Shown piece after piece: positions 1 to 12,053 of a DNA stretch of 64,000 nucleotides. The notes beneath the pieces were generated by a model. That model searched no databases. It was given only the letters and a program-made list of their open reading frames with translations, and was not told the origin of the DNA. Origin of the DNA: Tenrec ecaudatus (taxonomy: Eukaryota > Chordata > Mammalia > Afrosoricida > Tenrecidae); assembly GCF_050624435.1 (NCBI RefSeq), contig NC_134537.1, positions 123,976,086 through 124,040,085 on the forward strand, in the 5' to 3' direction. The translations under genes and the position numbers were made by a program. Position 1 is the first letter of the stretch. Each line of letters opens with the position of its first letter.

Positions 1-240
1 TTTAATAAACCTGTGGTCCTATCACATATATAATTTCAGAGCTTATTTTTCCTCATAACATTGTGAATAAGTATTTTCCCTTTTAATATATAAGCTTTGT
101 AAATTTAATTTTAGTAGCTTTAAAGTATTTCATACTATATCAACAAACTTGTTGTATTGTGAGTTTACAATATTTTCAGTTTTCACTATTAAGAATAATG
201 ATCACTGATTAAGATATGATCACTGAAGACAAACATGTGC
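1..240. other. AT-rich PRIMPOL intron sequence, nothing recognised
   Basis: AT-rich DNA left of the L1 copy. No PRIMPOL exon downstream of exon 8 could be found here, so the rest of that gene must lie beyond the left edge of the window. Confidence 0.5.
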
Positions 241-1085
241 ATAAGCAAATGTGGTGAAGAAGCTGATGTTGCCTGGCTATCAAAAGATAAGAGCATCTAG
301 GGGCTTAAAGGCTTGAAGATAAACACACGGCCATCTAGCTCAGAAGCAACAAAGCCCATATGGAAGAAGCACACCAGCCTGTGTGACCACGAGGTGTCGA
401 AAGGATCAAGAATCAAAGAATAAAAAATCATACTGTAAATGAGGGTGAATGCAGAGTAGAGACCCAAAGCCCATCGGTAGGCAACTAACTGTATACCCCC
501 TTACTGAAGGATTGTGGGGAGGAGATGAGCCAGTCAGGGTGCAGGATAGCAATGATGAAACATATAACTTTCCTCTAGTTCTTAAATGCTTCCCCACCCC
601 TACGCCCCCCACTATCATGATCCTAATTCTACCTTAAAAATCTGGCTAGACCATAGGATGTACATTGGTACAAAAGCAATTGGAAACACAGGGAATCCAG
701 GAGAAATGACTCCTTCAGGACCAGTGGTGAGAGTGGCGATGCCTAGAGGGTGGAAGGAATATGGGGTGGAAAGAGGGAACCAATTACAAGAATCTACATA
801 TAACCTCCTCCCTGTGGGATGGACAACAGAGAAGTGGGCGAGGGGAGACGTTGGACAGTGTAACATATGACAAAATAATAATTTATTAATTATGAAGGGT
901 TCATGAGGGAGGGGGAGGAGGGATAGAGGGGGAAATGTGGAGCCAATATTAAGGGCTCAAGTAGAAGGCAAATGTTTTGAGAATGATGATGGCAACAAAT
1001 ATACAAATGCGCTTGACACATTGGATGGATAATGAATTGTGATAAGAATTGTACGAGGCCCAATAAAATTATTTTAAAATTTTTA
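240..1085 (+). mobile_element. L1-type LINE 3' end (afrotherian/tenrec family)
   Basis: The sequence matches, copy for copy, the segments near 8.2-9.1, 37.2-37.7, 50.5 and 58.8-59.1 kb. It has a G-rich polypurine tract (about 900-945), then a conserved end around GTACGAGGCCCAATAAAA and an A/T-rich tail, as in an L1 3' UTR carrying its own polyadenylation signal. It lies antisense to PRIMPOL. Assignment to L1 rather than another LINE is inferred from the polypurine tract and A-tail. Short open frames in it are non-coding. Confidence 0.75.
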
Positions 1086-1089
1086 AATT

Positions 1090-2177
1090 AATAAATTCTG
1101 TGCTATTGATAAAATTTTTTAAATGCTGTACCAAAATATATGTATAAAAATGTTATAATCAGTACCAATCATTATAACCAGAGACGCAACGGATGGTCCC
1201 TTATAGAATGGGAGAAAATAGGGGGGAAAAAACCACAAACCCTCTAATTCTTTAAAAACAAATGTCAGACTTGACATACTGGTTGAAACTAGAGAAATCC
1301 CTAAGACTATCACTATGAGATACATTTTAAACTTTGAATTGAAACCACTGTCAGAGATCACCATTCACCTAAATAACAGACTGGCTCATCACATAAACAG
1401 TAGGTCTCCTGAATATTGTGCACCTTTAAAAAATTCATCTACGAGACCCATCAACAGTCTAAAGCAAAAACTGAGACAGTAAGGTGAGGCAGGGAAACTA
1501 AATGAACTGAAACAGAACAATGCTGACACATTGTAAAAATTGTAGCCAATTGTTAAATGGGAACCTAATTTGCTAATGTTACTTTCTCATATATATATGA
1601 GAAAGTTCTTGGGAAAATGGAATTAAAAGATAATATAATTTTCCATGAATTTTTAAGCCTATATTGTAAAAGGAATATGTAAAGAATAAAACTTTATCAA
1701 ATTAAAATTTTTACAGAGGTAGAGCGTTTATGTAAGAAATCTTGGAAAAACCCAACACATTCTTTCAGCTCTGGAAAAACTAGCTGTCATTATGAAAATG
1801 AAGATTTCCACATACTAGAAACACAGGGAAAAGGGTCCCACATAGGAATACTGGCAGTGTTCTCTCCTTTATTGCAGGCAGAAAGAGGAAAACTTTTGAA
1901 TTTTGGTTTTATTATTTTTATTATTTGGTTTTGAATTTTGGTTTTTTAGTTTTATAACCTCCATGAGTATTGTATTAACCCCCCCCCAATAAATAAGAAG
2001 CAATCAATGCTGCTTTAATAAGTATCTTCTAACACAGTCCACAGTCCCCACTATAGATGGAAACTTAGAAGCAGGTTTAAAGGGTCAGAGATATGAATAC
2101 ATATCACTTAAGACTTTTGAGGTCACTGAGATTTCGTATTTCTAAATTCTGCGAGGAACTTATTTTCTGAAAATTAC
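1090..2177. other. PRIMPOL intron 8 sequence, mostly unclassified
   Basis: AT-rich intron DNA with a run of nine C at about 1981-1989. The only recurring element I recognise is the short palindromic repeat at 1597-1658. I find no exon matching the next segment of human PRIMPOL. Confidence 0.4.
1597..1658. repeat. Short palindromic MITE-like repeat, copy 1
   Basis: The two arms contain AAAGTTCTTGGGAAAA and ATTTTCCATGAATTTTT, close to reverse complements, around a core ATTAAAAGATAA. Similar units occur at 41077, 42572 and 45455. Confidence 0.5.
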
Positions 2178-2266
2178 CTGGAGTGGTGCTGTGGTTAAAA
2201 CAGTCAACTTGCTTTTGTTTGTTCTGAGATGTGTCACATCTAAGAATTCGTAAGGTATTTGAGAAT
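2178..2266 (-). CDS. PRIMPOL: PRIMPOL coding exon 8 (last exon inside the window)
   Basis: Read on the minus strand, the acceptor TTTCAG precedes ATTCTCAAAT and the donor is CCAG/GTAATT. The 89-nt exon has one leading and one trailing split base. It encodes R-FSNTLRILRCDTSQNKQK and on to TTP-G, aligning with human PRIMPOL from about residue 336 (RFSDTLRIL...SQNKQK). It follows exon 7 in phase (AG then A gives Arg). The second half is more divergent than the first. The C-terminal part of the gene, with the zinc finger needed for primase activity and the RPA-binding motifs, is off the left edge, so the gene is partial here. Confidence 0.93.
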
Positions 2267-2930
2267 CTGAAAGAGAAAATATGTAAAAGAAACAAATTAA
2301 CGTTATAATAGAATTAAAGAGGCTTGTTACAGAAGAGAAACTGAATTTCAAGTAGTTCAATATTAAAATTCTTTCTTCAAAGGCTATTTGTTCTAGGATA
2401 TTTATGCCACATTTACCCCCAACGGCATCATTCCTATGCAGATAAAAAGAAGAGGAGGCTGGTGATTGTTAAAAGCACTTTCTAAAATTACAGAGTAACT
2501 CAAAAGACCCCAGGCGTGCTCTATAGACTGAAGTCTAACTCGGTTCACAAGCCTTCGAATTTTTGTTATAATACGCTGTATAATAGGAATTGAAGGAATT
2601 ATTTCGTTTTTGTGAGCACAATGAGAAAAAGGATTAAAATTAACTTAATGAAAGATACATTCACAGCCTTATAGAAATAATTTAGCCTTGCTTTCAGGAA
2701 GAAAAATATCTGGTACTTAGTTGGCTATTCAGAAGCAAATTAAGATGACCTATCCAGAAAAGAAAAGATGACGCCATCCAATAGAAAAGCAACCTTCTCA
2801 TTCAGACTCTACTACAGGCCAACTAGGATTTTTATCCCACATGATTAAAAAAAAATTGGCTTTATCCTCATGCCAGCAACAGGGGGTGCCAAGAGGCATA
2901 CACGTTTTATAAGCTGACTACTCTTGTCCT
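2267..2930. other. PRIMPOL intron 7, unclassified part
   Basis: AT-rich intron with no gene and no repeat family I can name. Confidence 0.4.
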
Positions 2931-2990
2931 AAGAAGCCCTGGTGGCGTAATGGGTTATACTTCTGGTCTGCTAGCCACAGGGTCTGTTGA
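2931..2990 (+). repeat. AfroSINE 5' (tRNA-like) fragment
   Basis: Starts with the SINE head GAAGCCCTGGTGGCGTAATG and a following region with GGTCTGCTAGCCACAGGGTC, as in the heads at 14925, 17706 and 31860. The body is truncated. Confidence 0.65.
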
Positions 2991-3039
2991 ATGTCGATGT
3001 TGCCTGGCCGATCTTCCTTGGAGAAAAGCCAGCAAGTTT

Positions 3040-3510
3040 GCCATCACAACAGAGAGAGTCACGTGCACAAGACAGCAACCCACGACAGTAAACAGCAAAG
3101 ATTTAATCAGCAAAGTATACTTCAATCACAAAGCAGGTCGCCTCATGGTTTCAAGAACCCGACAGTGTCTAAAGATAGGATGCTGAAATTCACAGGGGTC
3201 GGGTGATCTGACCCCAGTGGCTCACTTCAGCCCCTATGGCCTGAAGTCCCATTGGCCTCACTCTTGCATGCTGATTGGTGCTTATTCCAGCACGATGGTC
3301 AGTCTCATAATCCACGGCTTGTGCCACTCAATGTCATGTAGGGTGTCTTCTGGAATGGACAAGGTGAGACAACTTGGGATGGGTCATCCAGACCTCTAGT
3401 TGCCCTGATGTGACTAGAGGAATGGATCAGATGGGGTGGTGTTGGGATCCACGCTTGACCAGTCGAATGGCTCAAGGGGAGGCCATTCAGATTTCATAGG
3501 GCATCAGGCC
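3040..3510. other. Unclassified sequence, possible degenerate LTR or SINE-joined repeat
   Basis: Moderately GC-rich compared with its surroundings. A possible inverted AATAAA lies near 3091-3100 and inverted CCAAT-like ATTGG motifs follow. No copy elsewhere in the window supports a family assignment. Confidence 0.2.
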
Positions 3511-3514
3511 TCTA

Positions 3515-3660
3515 GCTGACCTTGACAGAAACCACCAGCTGGTTCACAGCAGCAAAATAAGGCTTTCTGTTCCTGTAAAGATTTACACCCTCAGAAACCC
3601 AGTAAGGCATTTCAACTCTGTCCCCGGGGGTCAACTCCATGACAGGGAGTCGAGTGACTA
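3515..3660 (+). repeat. AfroSINE body fragment
   Basis: Contains CCACCAGCTGGTTCACAGC, GGCTTTCTGTTCC, CTCAGAAACCCAGTAAGG and GACAGGGAGTCGAG, the diverged central body and 3' end of the SINE. Confidence 0.55.
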
Positions 3661-4009
3661 TTATGTGGCTTCTGCCAGCACTTACCCAACAACTAATATT
3701 CACTGAGCAAATGCCATGGGCTGGCACTGTTCTGAAGGCCTCCCAGATACAGCTTAAACATCCCACGGCACCTCATGAAACAGATGTTATCATTGCTCCT
3801 ATTTTAAAGGTGAGCAAAGGTAACACTTGATTTGCCTATGAGATACGACAGGAAAATGACTCAAACAGTGCACAGCTACATGAACCACTGTCAACTAACT
3901 TCCCACACTCCTGGTGAACTACTGCTAGCAGGAATATCCTGATACAACTTCCCTACAGTAGTGTGTTTTAAATATTTATTACGAAAATTTGTAACTGTGT
4001 TAGGCTGGG

Positions 4010-4430
4010 TTGAATAGAGAAACAGATTCAGAGGCACTCGTCTAAGAAAGGGCTCTGTATCAAAGAGTAATTGTATATTAAGAAAACATCCTGGCCCAGT
4101 CCAGATCAACTCCCAAAGTGCAATGTTGGCCTGTATGTCCTCTACTGGCCCAGAAATCCTTCTTCAGACACACAGCACATGCAAGGATGCAAAATGCAGA
4201 TCATAAGCCAGTGGGTTCAAAGTCTCGTGGATCCTGTGGCGGTGGGAGCATCTCCAGGGTTCCAGCAGGTGTCAGCATGGCTCCACATGACTTGCCAACA
4301 GAAAGATGATAGGAGAGAAAGGGTGTGGCCCACCTCCAGTGAGAAAGAGAGGAAGGTCCCAGAATCCTGAGAAGGCCATGCCCACTAGGAGGGATCATCA
4401 GGCTGTGACCTGATTGACAAGTCCGACTCC
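4010..4430. repeat. Unclassified interspersed repeat candidate
   Basis: Begins GTTAGGCTGGGTTGAATAGA and carries phrases such as AAACATCCTGGCCCAGTCCAG that resemble an old dispersed mammalian repeat. There is no second copy in the window, so the family and limits are uncertain. Confidence 0.3.
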
Positions 4431-4439
4431 GCCCCTACG

Positions 4440-5147
4440 CTTATTTACGAAGTTGACATGAAATTATGTAACTACCACAGTAGCTAACACCATTTATTTA
4501 AAGGTGTACCTAAGTAGGCAAAGGAAAGGAAATCTAATCAGTTAGTTCTCCTTTTAACCACACATTTGGGGCTGGCAAAACTAGATGCTAGTCCAAATTG
4601 AACAGGAATGAAGGTACAGATTTCTGTTGAAAGATGTGCTTTGAAAAACAACCAAATAAGTATATATGTATCATAAAATTATACGGGCATTAGAAGTTAT
4701 ATTGGAATTAGTTGTTAGCAAATTATTAACTTGGCAAAATATTCATGCGATGACTATAAGTATAAAAAAAGATGATATAAATAATCTTAAGAAATACTTT
4801 GAAGGAGCTATGTAAATTGTGTATTATATAAATTACATGTGCACACTTGAAAAGAAAGTGAGGATTTAGTAATTGTTACCAAATGCAATACATTTTTTAT
4901 TTTCTTCTTTAGGTGTAATTACATTCTAGAATAATATATAAAATAGAACCATAAAGACATAGGCAGAAAATATTAGGTGGCTAAAAATACCTTGTACAAC
5001 AATTTTTCAGTTAATGGAGAAAGAGAACATAATTTTTTGTTAAGGTCGAATTAGTTTATAAAACTCATGCCTTATTAATATGCAACACCACTCACTGATT
5101 ATTAAATATTTATAAGTACACCGCAGTTTCATTGTGGTACTATATAC
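4440..5147. other. PRIMPOL intron 7, AT-rich, nothing recognised
   Basis: AT-rich intron next to exon 7. No gene, tandem repeat or known mobile element was identified. Confidence 0.4.
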
Positions 5148-5310
5148 CTGACATTGCTGACCAAAGATGAGAGGAAATATTGATTTTCTTCGGAAATATT
5201 CTTTGATTGCATAGGAAAAAATCTATTATCTTCAGCAACTTCCAAAGCCGCATGTTTTCCAATTTTTGATGATTTGTACAGCCGAAAGTTCCTATTTTTT
5301 GTATAAACTC
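5148..5310 (-). CDS. PRIMPOL: PRIMPOL coding exon 7
   Basis: Minus-strand acceptor TATACAG/GAGTT and donor GTCAG/GTATAT bound 163 nt in phase with exons 6 and 8. It encodes G-VYTKNRNFRLYKSSKIGK...ALEVAEDNRFFPMQSKN...YFLSSLVSNV-R, closely matching human residues about 282-336. The basic NRNFRLYKSSK stretch belongs to the polymerase core and includes residues known from the human enzyme to contact incoming nucleotide or template. Differences from human are conservative. The exon is too split by phase to be visible as a simple open frame. Confidence 0.95.
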
Positions 5311-5884
5311 CTGTATATAAAATAATTAAAATACTGTAAAATATACTCTCAGTAATTTGTTTTTAGAGTCAGCAAATATTCTTTTTTTTTAGTAAGATTG
5401 TACACAAAATGAGAGCAATATGTAAATTTAAACTAAACTAAACTTGGCCTTGAACAATGCCACAGAGATGGCGAACTAATGATTTTGGACAACCTTTCCA
5501 CCGTCCAGTCAGTTCTTAAACAGTCTTCTGAGGGTCCCGAGATTTCATACTACGTGCCAGTTGTTCTTTGGTCAGCTTCTTAAGGGAAACATTCATATAC
5601 AAAAGGCATCACTCATGAAGGTACAGCTCCAAGAATCACAAAGTCAACAACCTCTTGTTACCACACCACTCAGAGACATGACTGCCCGGACCCAGATCCT
5701 CCCCCATGCCCCTCGCCGGCCCCCGTGCCAGTCAGCACCTCTTCTTCCTCCCTGCAAGTCTGCCCTGTTAACATCAGAGATTACTTTAGCCTATTATCGG
5801 ACTTTACCTAACTGACATCCCATCACATGTATTCTTTGTGTCTGTGAGAGGCATCCTGTGTTCCGTGTGGAACAAGATCCAGAT

Positions 5885-6080
5885 TCATTAGTGTCTCCCA
5901 ATGTGGGCAATACCACACTGGGGGTAGAGGGTGCCACGATGCTCCAAGGGGTTACAAAAGCAGATACCTAAGTTTATCTTGGATTGTGGGTTATAGTATA
6001 AACATCTTTTTATTGCCAGGGGGCGCTGAGTAATTTTTTTTTCTGAAAAGGGGGCAGGCCAACCAAATTTGAGAACCTAT
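5885..6080. mobile_element. Candidate old hAT-type non-autonomous element
   Basis: Begins TTAGTGTCTCCCAATGTGGG, has GCCAGGGGGCGCTGAG and TTCTGAAAAGGGGG inside, and ends CCAAATTTGAGAACC. This layout suggests an old hAT MITE. Clear terminal inverted repeats or target duplications were not found. Confidence 0.35.
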
Positions 6081-6479
6081 TGATCAGATCAATGAATCAG
6101 TGCTCATCTGATCCATCTTTTTGATACTGAAATAAAGCTGTGTCTGCTTTTGAGATAGTTCTTACTAGAAGATCAGGGAACTTCCCATGCGAATCAAATC
6201 ATCTAACTTTCCAGGCTAGAACTGTCACGCCTCAGGTGTTGTGTTTGGAGTTTTTAATCTCGGGGCAGAGGTGGGGCACCGTCCCTGGTTACCGCTGCTC
6301 TCTTGTAGAAAGCTCACTCACGCCTCTCTCCTGGTTGATCACAGGCAAGTCCTCCTGGAGCGGATCGGTCCTCAAAGATAACTCACCTAACTACGCGAGC
6401 GCATTGTCTAGGTCTGGCACTTGGTTGTCAGAGGTGCCAGAAAGACTCGCGGTCTTTCCGGATCGTTAGTATTCCTCAC

Positions 6480-6612
6480 ACTGTTGCCAGTCACCCTGAT
6501 TCCGACTCACTGTGACCCAGTGAGTGTGCAGAGTTCAAGGCTGTAAAACGCCAGAAACTGATCACCCAGCCTATATACTGACGTGCCTCCAGTGGAGTTG
6601 AGGTGCCAACCT
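6480..6612 (-). repeat. AfroSINE fragment, minus orientation
   Basis: GTTGCCAGTCACCCTGATTC then CGACTCACTGTGACCCAGTG is the reverse complement of the SINE 3' region. The tail end GGTGCCAACCTTTCTG follows the usual inverted pattern. Confidence 0.6.
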
Positions 6613-6812
6613 TTCTGTTTCCAGTCCAGAGTTTAGCCGTTTGTGTCACCAAGGGCCTTGAAAGACAAGGAGCACTTGTTTATCCTGCCTGTAGTTTAAC
6701 CTACTTTCTCTCAACCTATCGGTACTGGCCTCTCCAAGGGAGTCACACGGAGGACGGCAAAGGTTGCTCTTACGACTTTTGGAACCACAAGGTAGAACCC
6801 GAGTACAAAAAC

Positions 6813-7007
6813 CAGTGGTTCTCAACCTGTGGGTGTGACCCCTCTGGGGGTCAAATGACCCTTTCACAGGAGTCACCTGATCCATAACAGTAGCACAATT
6901 AGTTATGAAGTAGCAATGAAAATAATTTGGTGGTTGGGGGGGGCGGTCACCACCACATGAGTAACTGTATGAAAGGATCGCGGCATCAGGAAGGTTGAGA
7001 ACCACTG
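6813..7007. mobile_element. SPIN-like hAT MITE, copy 1
   Basis: Begins CAGTGGTTCTCAACCTGTGG and ends GGTTGAGAACCACTG, which are inverted repeats of each other. The inside carries GACCCTTTCACAGGAGTCAC, GTAGCAATGAAAATAATTTG and CACCACATGAGTAACTG. The flanking octamers (acaaaaac / accaaaat) match at 6 of 8 positions, a decayed 8-bp hAT target duplication. Structure and sequence fit the SPIN_NA family known from tenrec and several other tetrapods. Confidence 0.82.
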
Positions 7008-7560
7008 ACCAAAATGAAGTTTAGTGCATCACATGCCAGGCCGGGTGCTGCCGGAGTAGACTGCTGTCTGGCCTGCCTGCTCGCTGATTGAGAGAGCAGG
7101 AGAGCAGCTGGGTCCTGGCAGCAGATAAAGTGGGCCTACCTACCCCTACCAACAAGCTGCCCCGCTGCTGCAGAGCCAGCAATGGGCCCACTGCCCAGCC
7201 TGACCTGGCCACACAAGAGACCCCGTTCTAGATTGTCTTTACATTTATCCACTAACCCAGCCTCTCGGCGGGGTCAGAGGCTGGTCCATTTGTTCCCTGC
7301 CAAGGGTCCCCGCAGGAATCCCTTGGCATTTGGAGCAGAAACAGACCGCCCTGCCCTTTGGGGCTCAGGCCGCCGGGTGTGTCCGTTTCACAGGGACCCG
7401 AACAGGCACCCGAGGTCACTGGGTGCATTCTGTTAGTGACCCCACCATCCCTGTGGGGAAGTGGTGCTGGGTCGAGGGAAATGACAAGTGGGTATTGACT
7501 AGTCTCCCACAGACATACCCCAGGACAGTCTACTGAGAGAGAGCTGTCGATTGCGCTTAC

Positions 7561-7848
7561 CCAGATCCACAAAAAGGTGCTTTTCTCCCGTCTGATTCTT
7601 CACAACTAAAAACGAGAGCTCAGGGCAGCTCTGCGCAGCGGAACCAAGCCTCTCCAGTTTTCCTGCAGGCAATGCCCCACTCTCGTCCGGATCTTTTTGC
7701 TTGGACATTGTGTCAAAGGAAGTTGCTTGTTTTCTTGGTGCTTCAGAAACATGGGAAAATCCAGGCCCTGCTGTCTCTGGAATTCCATCATCATCTCCAC
7801 TGGTGATTAAGTTAAGAGCAGGCTGCAAAATTTTTCTTACAAAATTAC
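7561..7848 (-). CDS. PRIMPOL: PRIMPOL coding exon 6
   Basis: Minus-strand acceptor TTCCTTAG/GTAATTTT and donor GATCTGG/GTAAGC bound 288 nt (95 whole codons plus split bases), in phase with exons 5 and 7. The start NFVRKILQPALNLI and the end LSFLVVKN..GEKHLFVDL-G match human residues 186-282 well. The middle, after SEAP, is strongly diverged, as expected for a flexible insert. The Asp in FVDL corresponds to human Asp280, the third metal-binding acidic residue of the archaeo-eukaryotic primase active site, and is intact. Confidence 0.96.
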
Positions 7849-8188
7849 CTAAGGAAAAAAAGCCGTATGATTACGCTGTTTTATGCAAACTAGAACCAAG
7901 GGGCAAATCCACACATGGCAACTTTACACCTGATAAGACTTGCTACTTTTGGTTTTGGAACTGACTTGTTATTGTATCTAAATAGACTGAGTTGTTGTAA
8001 AGACCTGCATCTTGATAAGCTACAGCATATCAAGCTCCTTCCTCTTGTGCCATGTCTCCATTTTAACTCCCACTGATAGGGCACTCCTAACCAAATGGCT
8101 TAAGTGGGAAGGTTAACTTGAGAAAATACATCCATGTTGCTAGTATGGACCTGCATGTAGCTTACTGATGTCACTATAACCACCACTT

Positions 8189-9115
8189 AAAAAAATTATT
8201 TTATTAGGGGCTCATACAACTCTTATCACAAAACATACATACATCAGTTGTGTAAAGCACATCTGTACATTCACTACCCTCTTCATTCTCAAAACATTTG
8301 CTCTCCACTTAAGCCCCCGGCATCAGGTCCTCATTTTTCCCCCTCACTCCTGAGCCCTTGATAATTTATAAATTATTATTTTGTCATATCCTGCCCTGTC
8401 CGACGTCTCCCTTCACCCACTTTTCTGCTGTCCATCCCCCAGGGAGGAGGTCACACGTAGATCCTTGTAATCAGTTCCCTCTTTCCAACCCACTCTCCCT
8501 ATACCCTCCCAGTATCGCCACTCACACCACTGGTCCTGGAGGGATCATCCACCCTGGATTCCCTGTGTTTCCCGTTCCTAACTGTACCAGTTACATTCTC
8601 TGGTCTAGCCAGACTTCCAAGGTACAATTCGGATCATGATAGTGTGTGGGGGGAGGGGGGTGGAGAGGAAGCATTTAGGAACTAGAGGAAAGTTGTATTT
8701 TTCATCACTGCTACATCGCACCTTGACTGGCTCATCTCCTCCCGTAGAACCCTCTGCCAGGGGATCTCCAGTGGCCGATAAATGGGCTTTGGGTCTCCAC
8801 TCTGCACTTCCCCCTCATTCACTATGGTAAGATTTCTTTTGTTCTGATGATGCCTTAACTTGATCCCTTCGACACCTCGTGATCACACAGGCTGGTGTGC
8901 TTCTTCCATGTGGGGTTTGTTGCTTCAGAGCTAGATGGCCGCTTGTGTACCTTCAAGCCTTTAAGCCCCCAGACGCTATATCTTTTGATAGCTGGGCACC
9001 ATCCGCTTTCTTCACCACATTTGCTTATTCACCCGCTTTGTCTTCAGCGGTTGGGTAGGGAAGATGAGCATCATAGAATGCCAATTTAATAGAAGAAAGT
9101 ATTCTTTTATCAACG
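8189..9115 (-). mobile_element. L1-type LINE 3' end, minus orientation
   Basis: Near full-length reverse complement of the copy at 240-1085. It starts with the inverted tail (TTATTTTATTAGGGGCTC), runs through TTATAAATTATTATTTTGTC, and ends around GAATGCCAATTTAATAG. About 0.9 kb long and sense with PRIMPOL. Confidence 0.75.
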
Positions 9116-9849
9116 CAAACTGGGTAGAATTATCTTTACAATCAACGACTACAGAATCGAGGAGTACAGGGGAGCACGTGGACTGTACTTTCAGGTAACA
9201 CCACTCTACTGAGCGCCCCGCCACGCCCTCCTGCTGGGGTGTCAGGAAACCCCCAGGAGAGTACGCGCCGTGGCACACCATGAGTCGAGGCACACCATGA
9301 GTCAAGCCTCAAAAGGAAAGTCGCCTTTCTCTTCTTGCTACAAAGAAGGCACAGCGCGGGTGGAGCACTGACACTCAGACAAGGGGAGTGAAAGGGAGTG
9401 GGCAAAGGGATACCAGTTAAGAGTTAAGATTGACTAAGGATATTTGGAATGAGGATAAATTCCTGCTAGATCTTGCTAAGGAAGAAAATCTGACTGCTGT
9501 CAGTGTAAACGACGACATGCCTTTGGTGATGCATCCATAAGGAGAGAGAGCAGTACTGGTAAGAGAGTAGGATGCGACAGTGTCTGTGTGTCAGTTTCCT
9601 CATGTGAAACACAACGATAACAATCTGAACGGTGCAGTACTGACGGGGCCTAACGGGAAGTGAAGCTTCTAGCATGGACCTTGGTATTTGTAAATGACCA
9701 CTATTGTTACACAATTGCATTGCAACAGGTTATTATTGTCCTTTTTTTAATGTACGACATTGGTTTTTAGTGACAGAAGAAGAAATGAAATACCAGTATT
9801 AAATATATTTATTGTCTTTTTTTTAAAAACCTAAACATTTTTTAAAATT

Positions 9850-10092
9850 GCCTTACCCTACCAGGCAGAGTCCCGGGCCCCTGTGGGTTTCCAAGACTAA
9901 CTCTTGATGTAAGTAGAAAACCCTCTTCCTTCAATGCAATAGTTGGTGGGTGCAAACTGCTGGTTAACAGCCCAAAACACAACCACGCCTGTCCCACGGC
10001 TCCTCAAACTCCCTGCCATCCACTAAGTCCCTTCCGACTCATCGGACCCCACAGGACAGGTTATAACAGCCTGTGGGTTTCTGTGCGTTATT
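9850..10092 (-). repeat. AfroSINE, minus orientation
   Basis: Contains the inverted body CTTCCGACTCATCGGACCCC, ACAGGACAGGTTATAACAGC and CTGTGGGTTTCTG. The upstream part (GTGCAAACTGCTGGTTAACAG) looks like part of a second inverted copy joined to it. Confidence 0.6.
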
Positions 10093-10619
10093 CTGAGAGT
10101 TCTTACTATTACTGGTCTTAATCTGTACCGTGAAAAAAAGTTGATGACAGCAACTGAAGCGTCTTGAAATTCCCATATATTGTTTATGCTACTTTATCAG
10201 GCCACAATTTAGTCCTCTTTCTGTTTTATGTAGAATACTAGGGAAATGTACTACTGTAAGGAAAGCGTAATTTAATTTTAATGTCTAAAACTGTTACAAG
10301 TTTGTCACCTTACTCATCACCTAGGTTTGGACTTGTACATCATGAGACATGCAAACTCTAAATTAAAAATTCCCTTTCCCAAAGTTAGACTGAGTCACTT
10401 TCCTCCCCCAAGGAAATAAATCCAGTGTATTGTGAAACACTAAACATCACAATGAAAGCGAAAGCATTGGATGCCTGGCAGTCACAGTGAACATGAGGGA
10501 CTCTGAACTTACAGAGGGACGGGCAGGAAGCCAGAACACGGGCAAGGACAAAGCAATACAGGTGAGACAGGGCACATTCAGGGGTCTGGCCGGGGCAGGA
10601 CACAGCAATCTTGGGGCCC

Positions 10620-10838
10620 TTACATCTCCGCTACTTCCTGTTGTGTCCGGCTGGGTTGATGACTACTCGGGGCAACCGCATGGGGTGAGTAGAACTGCCC
10701 CTCTGGGGCTGTCAGGCTCTGGTCTTTACGGGCACAGAGTGCCAGGTCTGTTCTCCTGTGGGACCACTGGTGAGTTTGAACCACTGACCTTGGGGTTAGT
10801 GATTAAGTGTTTAACCAATGCACCCCTTGGGTTAATGA
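10620..10838 (-). repeat. AfroSINE, minus orientation
   Basis: GGGGTGAGTAGAACTGCCCC, TGAGTTTGAACCACTGACCT and TGGGGTTAGTGATTAAGTG follow the inverted SINE order and end in the inverted tRNA-like head. Confidence 0.65.
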
Positions 10839-10999
10839 GACAAGTGAGAACATGTTTATGATGGTCGTGCTAGGTGGCTGGGAGGCAGAGAATATGACCG
10901 CCGTGAGCCACCACACTGGCAATTAGAAGCAAAACAACTTTCTAATTCCCTTCCCCCACCTCACCATCCCCACACACATCAATACAGGGACCACCTGAC

Positions 11000-12053
11000 T
11001 GACTGATAATAACTCAAAAGAACTGGTCCATCACAGAATTTCAGCAGGAGGGCCAAAGAGGATCTTTTGGCAAATCAAATGTAAACATTTTGCAAACCTA
11101 TTGTCTCTTACACTTAACCTAATGTTCTGGTTTAAAAGGTTCACAAAGGGAACCAGAAATGTAGTCAAGAGATAGATACTGGGAAGGGAATTCATGGGGA
11201 AATTTTAGGAAAGGCTTCATATCCTCTTCTTCATTCCTAATCCTGGTAGCTCATATGTTAGGGCCTGAGACTCAGATGAAGTTCTATTGAGCAGGGGATG
11301 GTCTCTGCTTCTAGCCACAAAGGATTACCCGCTGCTCCCCGAGTGAGCCACAGATTCCTGTCTCTGGACTTGTGGGCACGCTGTTCCCTCAGACAGCAAA
11401 GCCTTTCTGATCTTTGTCTATGTGATGAAATTTTATCTCAAGTCCAGCTCAACCATCACCTGCTTTCGGAAGACACCAGAGCAGAGACCGTTAGTTACCC
11501 ATCACACTTCCACTCTCGTCCTCTTCCCCATCAACAGATGCAAATGTTTCCGTCCAACACAGGCTACGAGGAGCAAGTAGGAAGCAGAAAAGTCATCTTG
11601 CTTCGTTAGCACTCTGCCTTCCTGCTCCGACAATCGAGCCTAACAGTCAGTCAGTCATTCAGCAAGTATGAGACGCCCACTTATGCTTGCTATTGCTGTT
11701 ACGTTCTTATTATCCCTATTATGTGCTAACCTTGGAAAGACAACGGTGAAGAGGAAACAGTCTCTGCCCAAAGGACCAGCAGGGGAGCAAAAACAAAAAG
11801 CACGCCAGGAAGGGGTGAATGCTGCGATGCATTACGCGACGAACTAAGCTACCAGAAGGCCAGGGGAGACCTCTCACAAAAGACTTAGAGCTGGTTCGAT
11901 GTGACAGGAGCGGCTTCTCAAATGACTTCATACGTCTTCTAAGTCTTACAGACCATTAGGACTGATCCAGGTGGATGGAACTGGTCAATTGTAAAAAGTG
12001 CGCAGGCGAGCAAGCAGCCTTCCTTCTCGTCCCTTTGTGAGCAGCGCACTTAC
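11000..12053. other. PRIMPOL intron 5, unclassified
   Basis: Intron DNA of mixed composition. Open frames around 11298-11609 have no homology I recognise and no splice or codon support. Confidence 0.4.

Noticed and set aside
1..2177. PRIMPOL exon 9 in the left edge
   Set aside because: I looked on the minus strand for the next conserved segment after the exon 8 junction and found none. The region is an L1 end and AT-rich intron.
2931..2990. A functional tRNA gene suggested by tRNA-like SINE heads
   Set aside because: The head has lost cloverleaf integrity and lies in the same dispersed SINE context as over twenty other copies.
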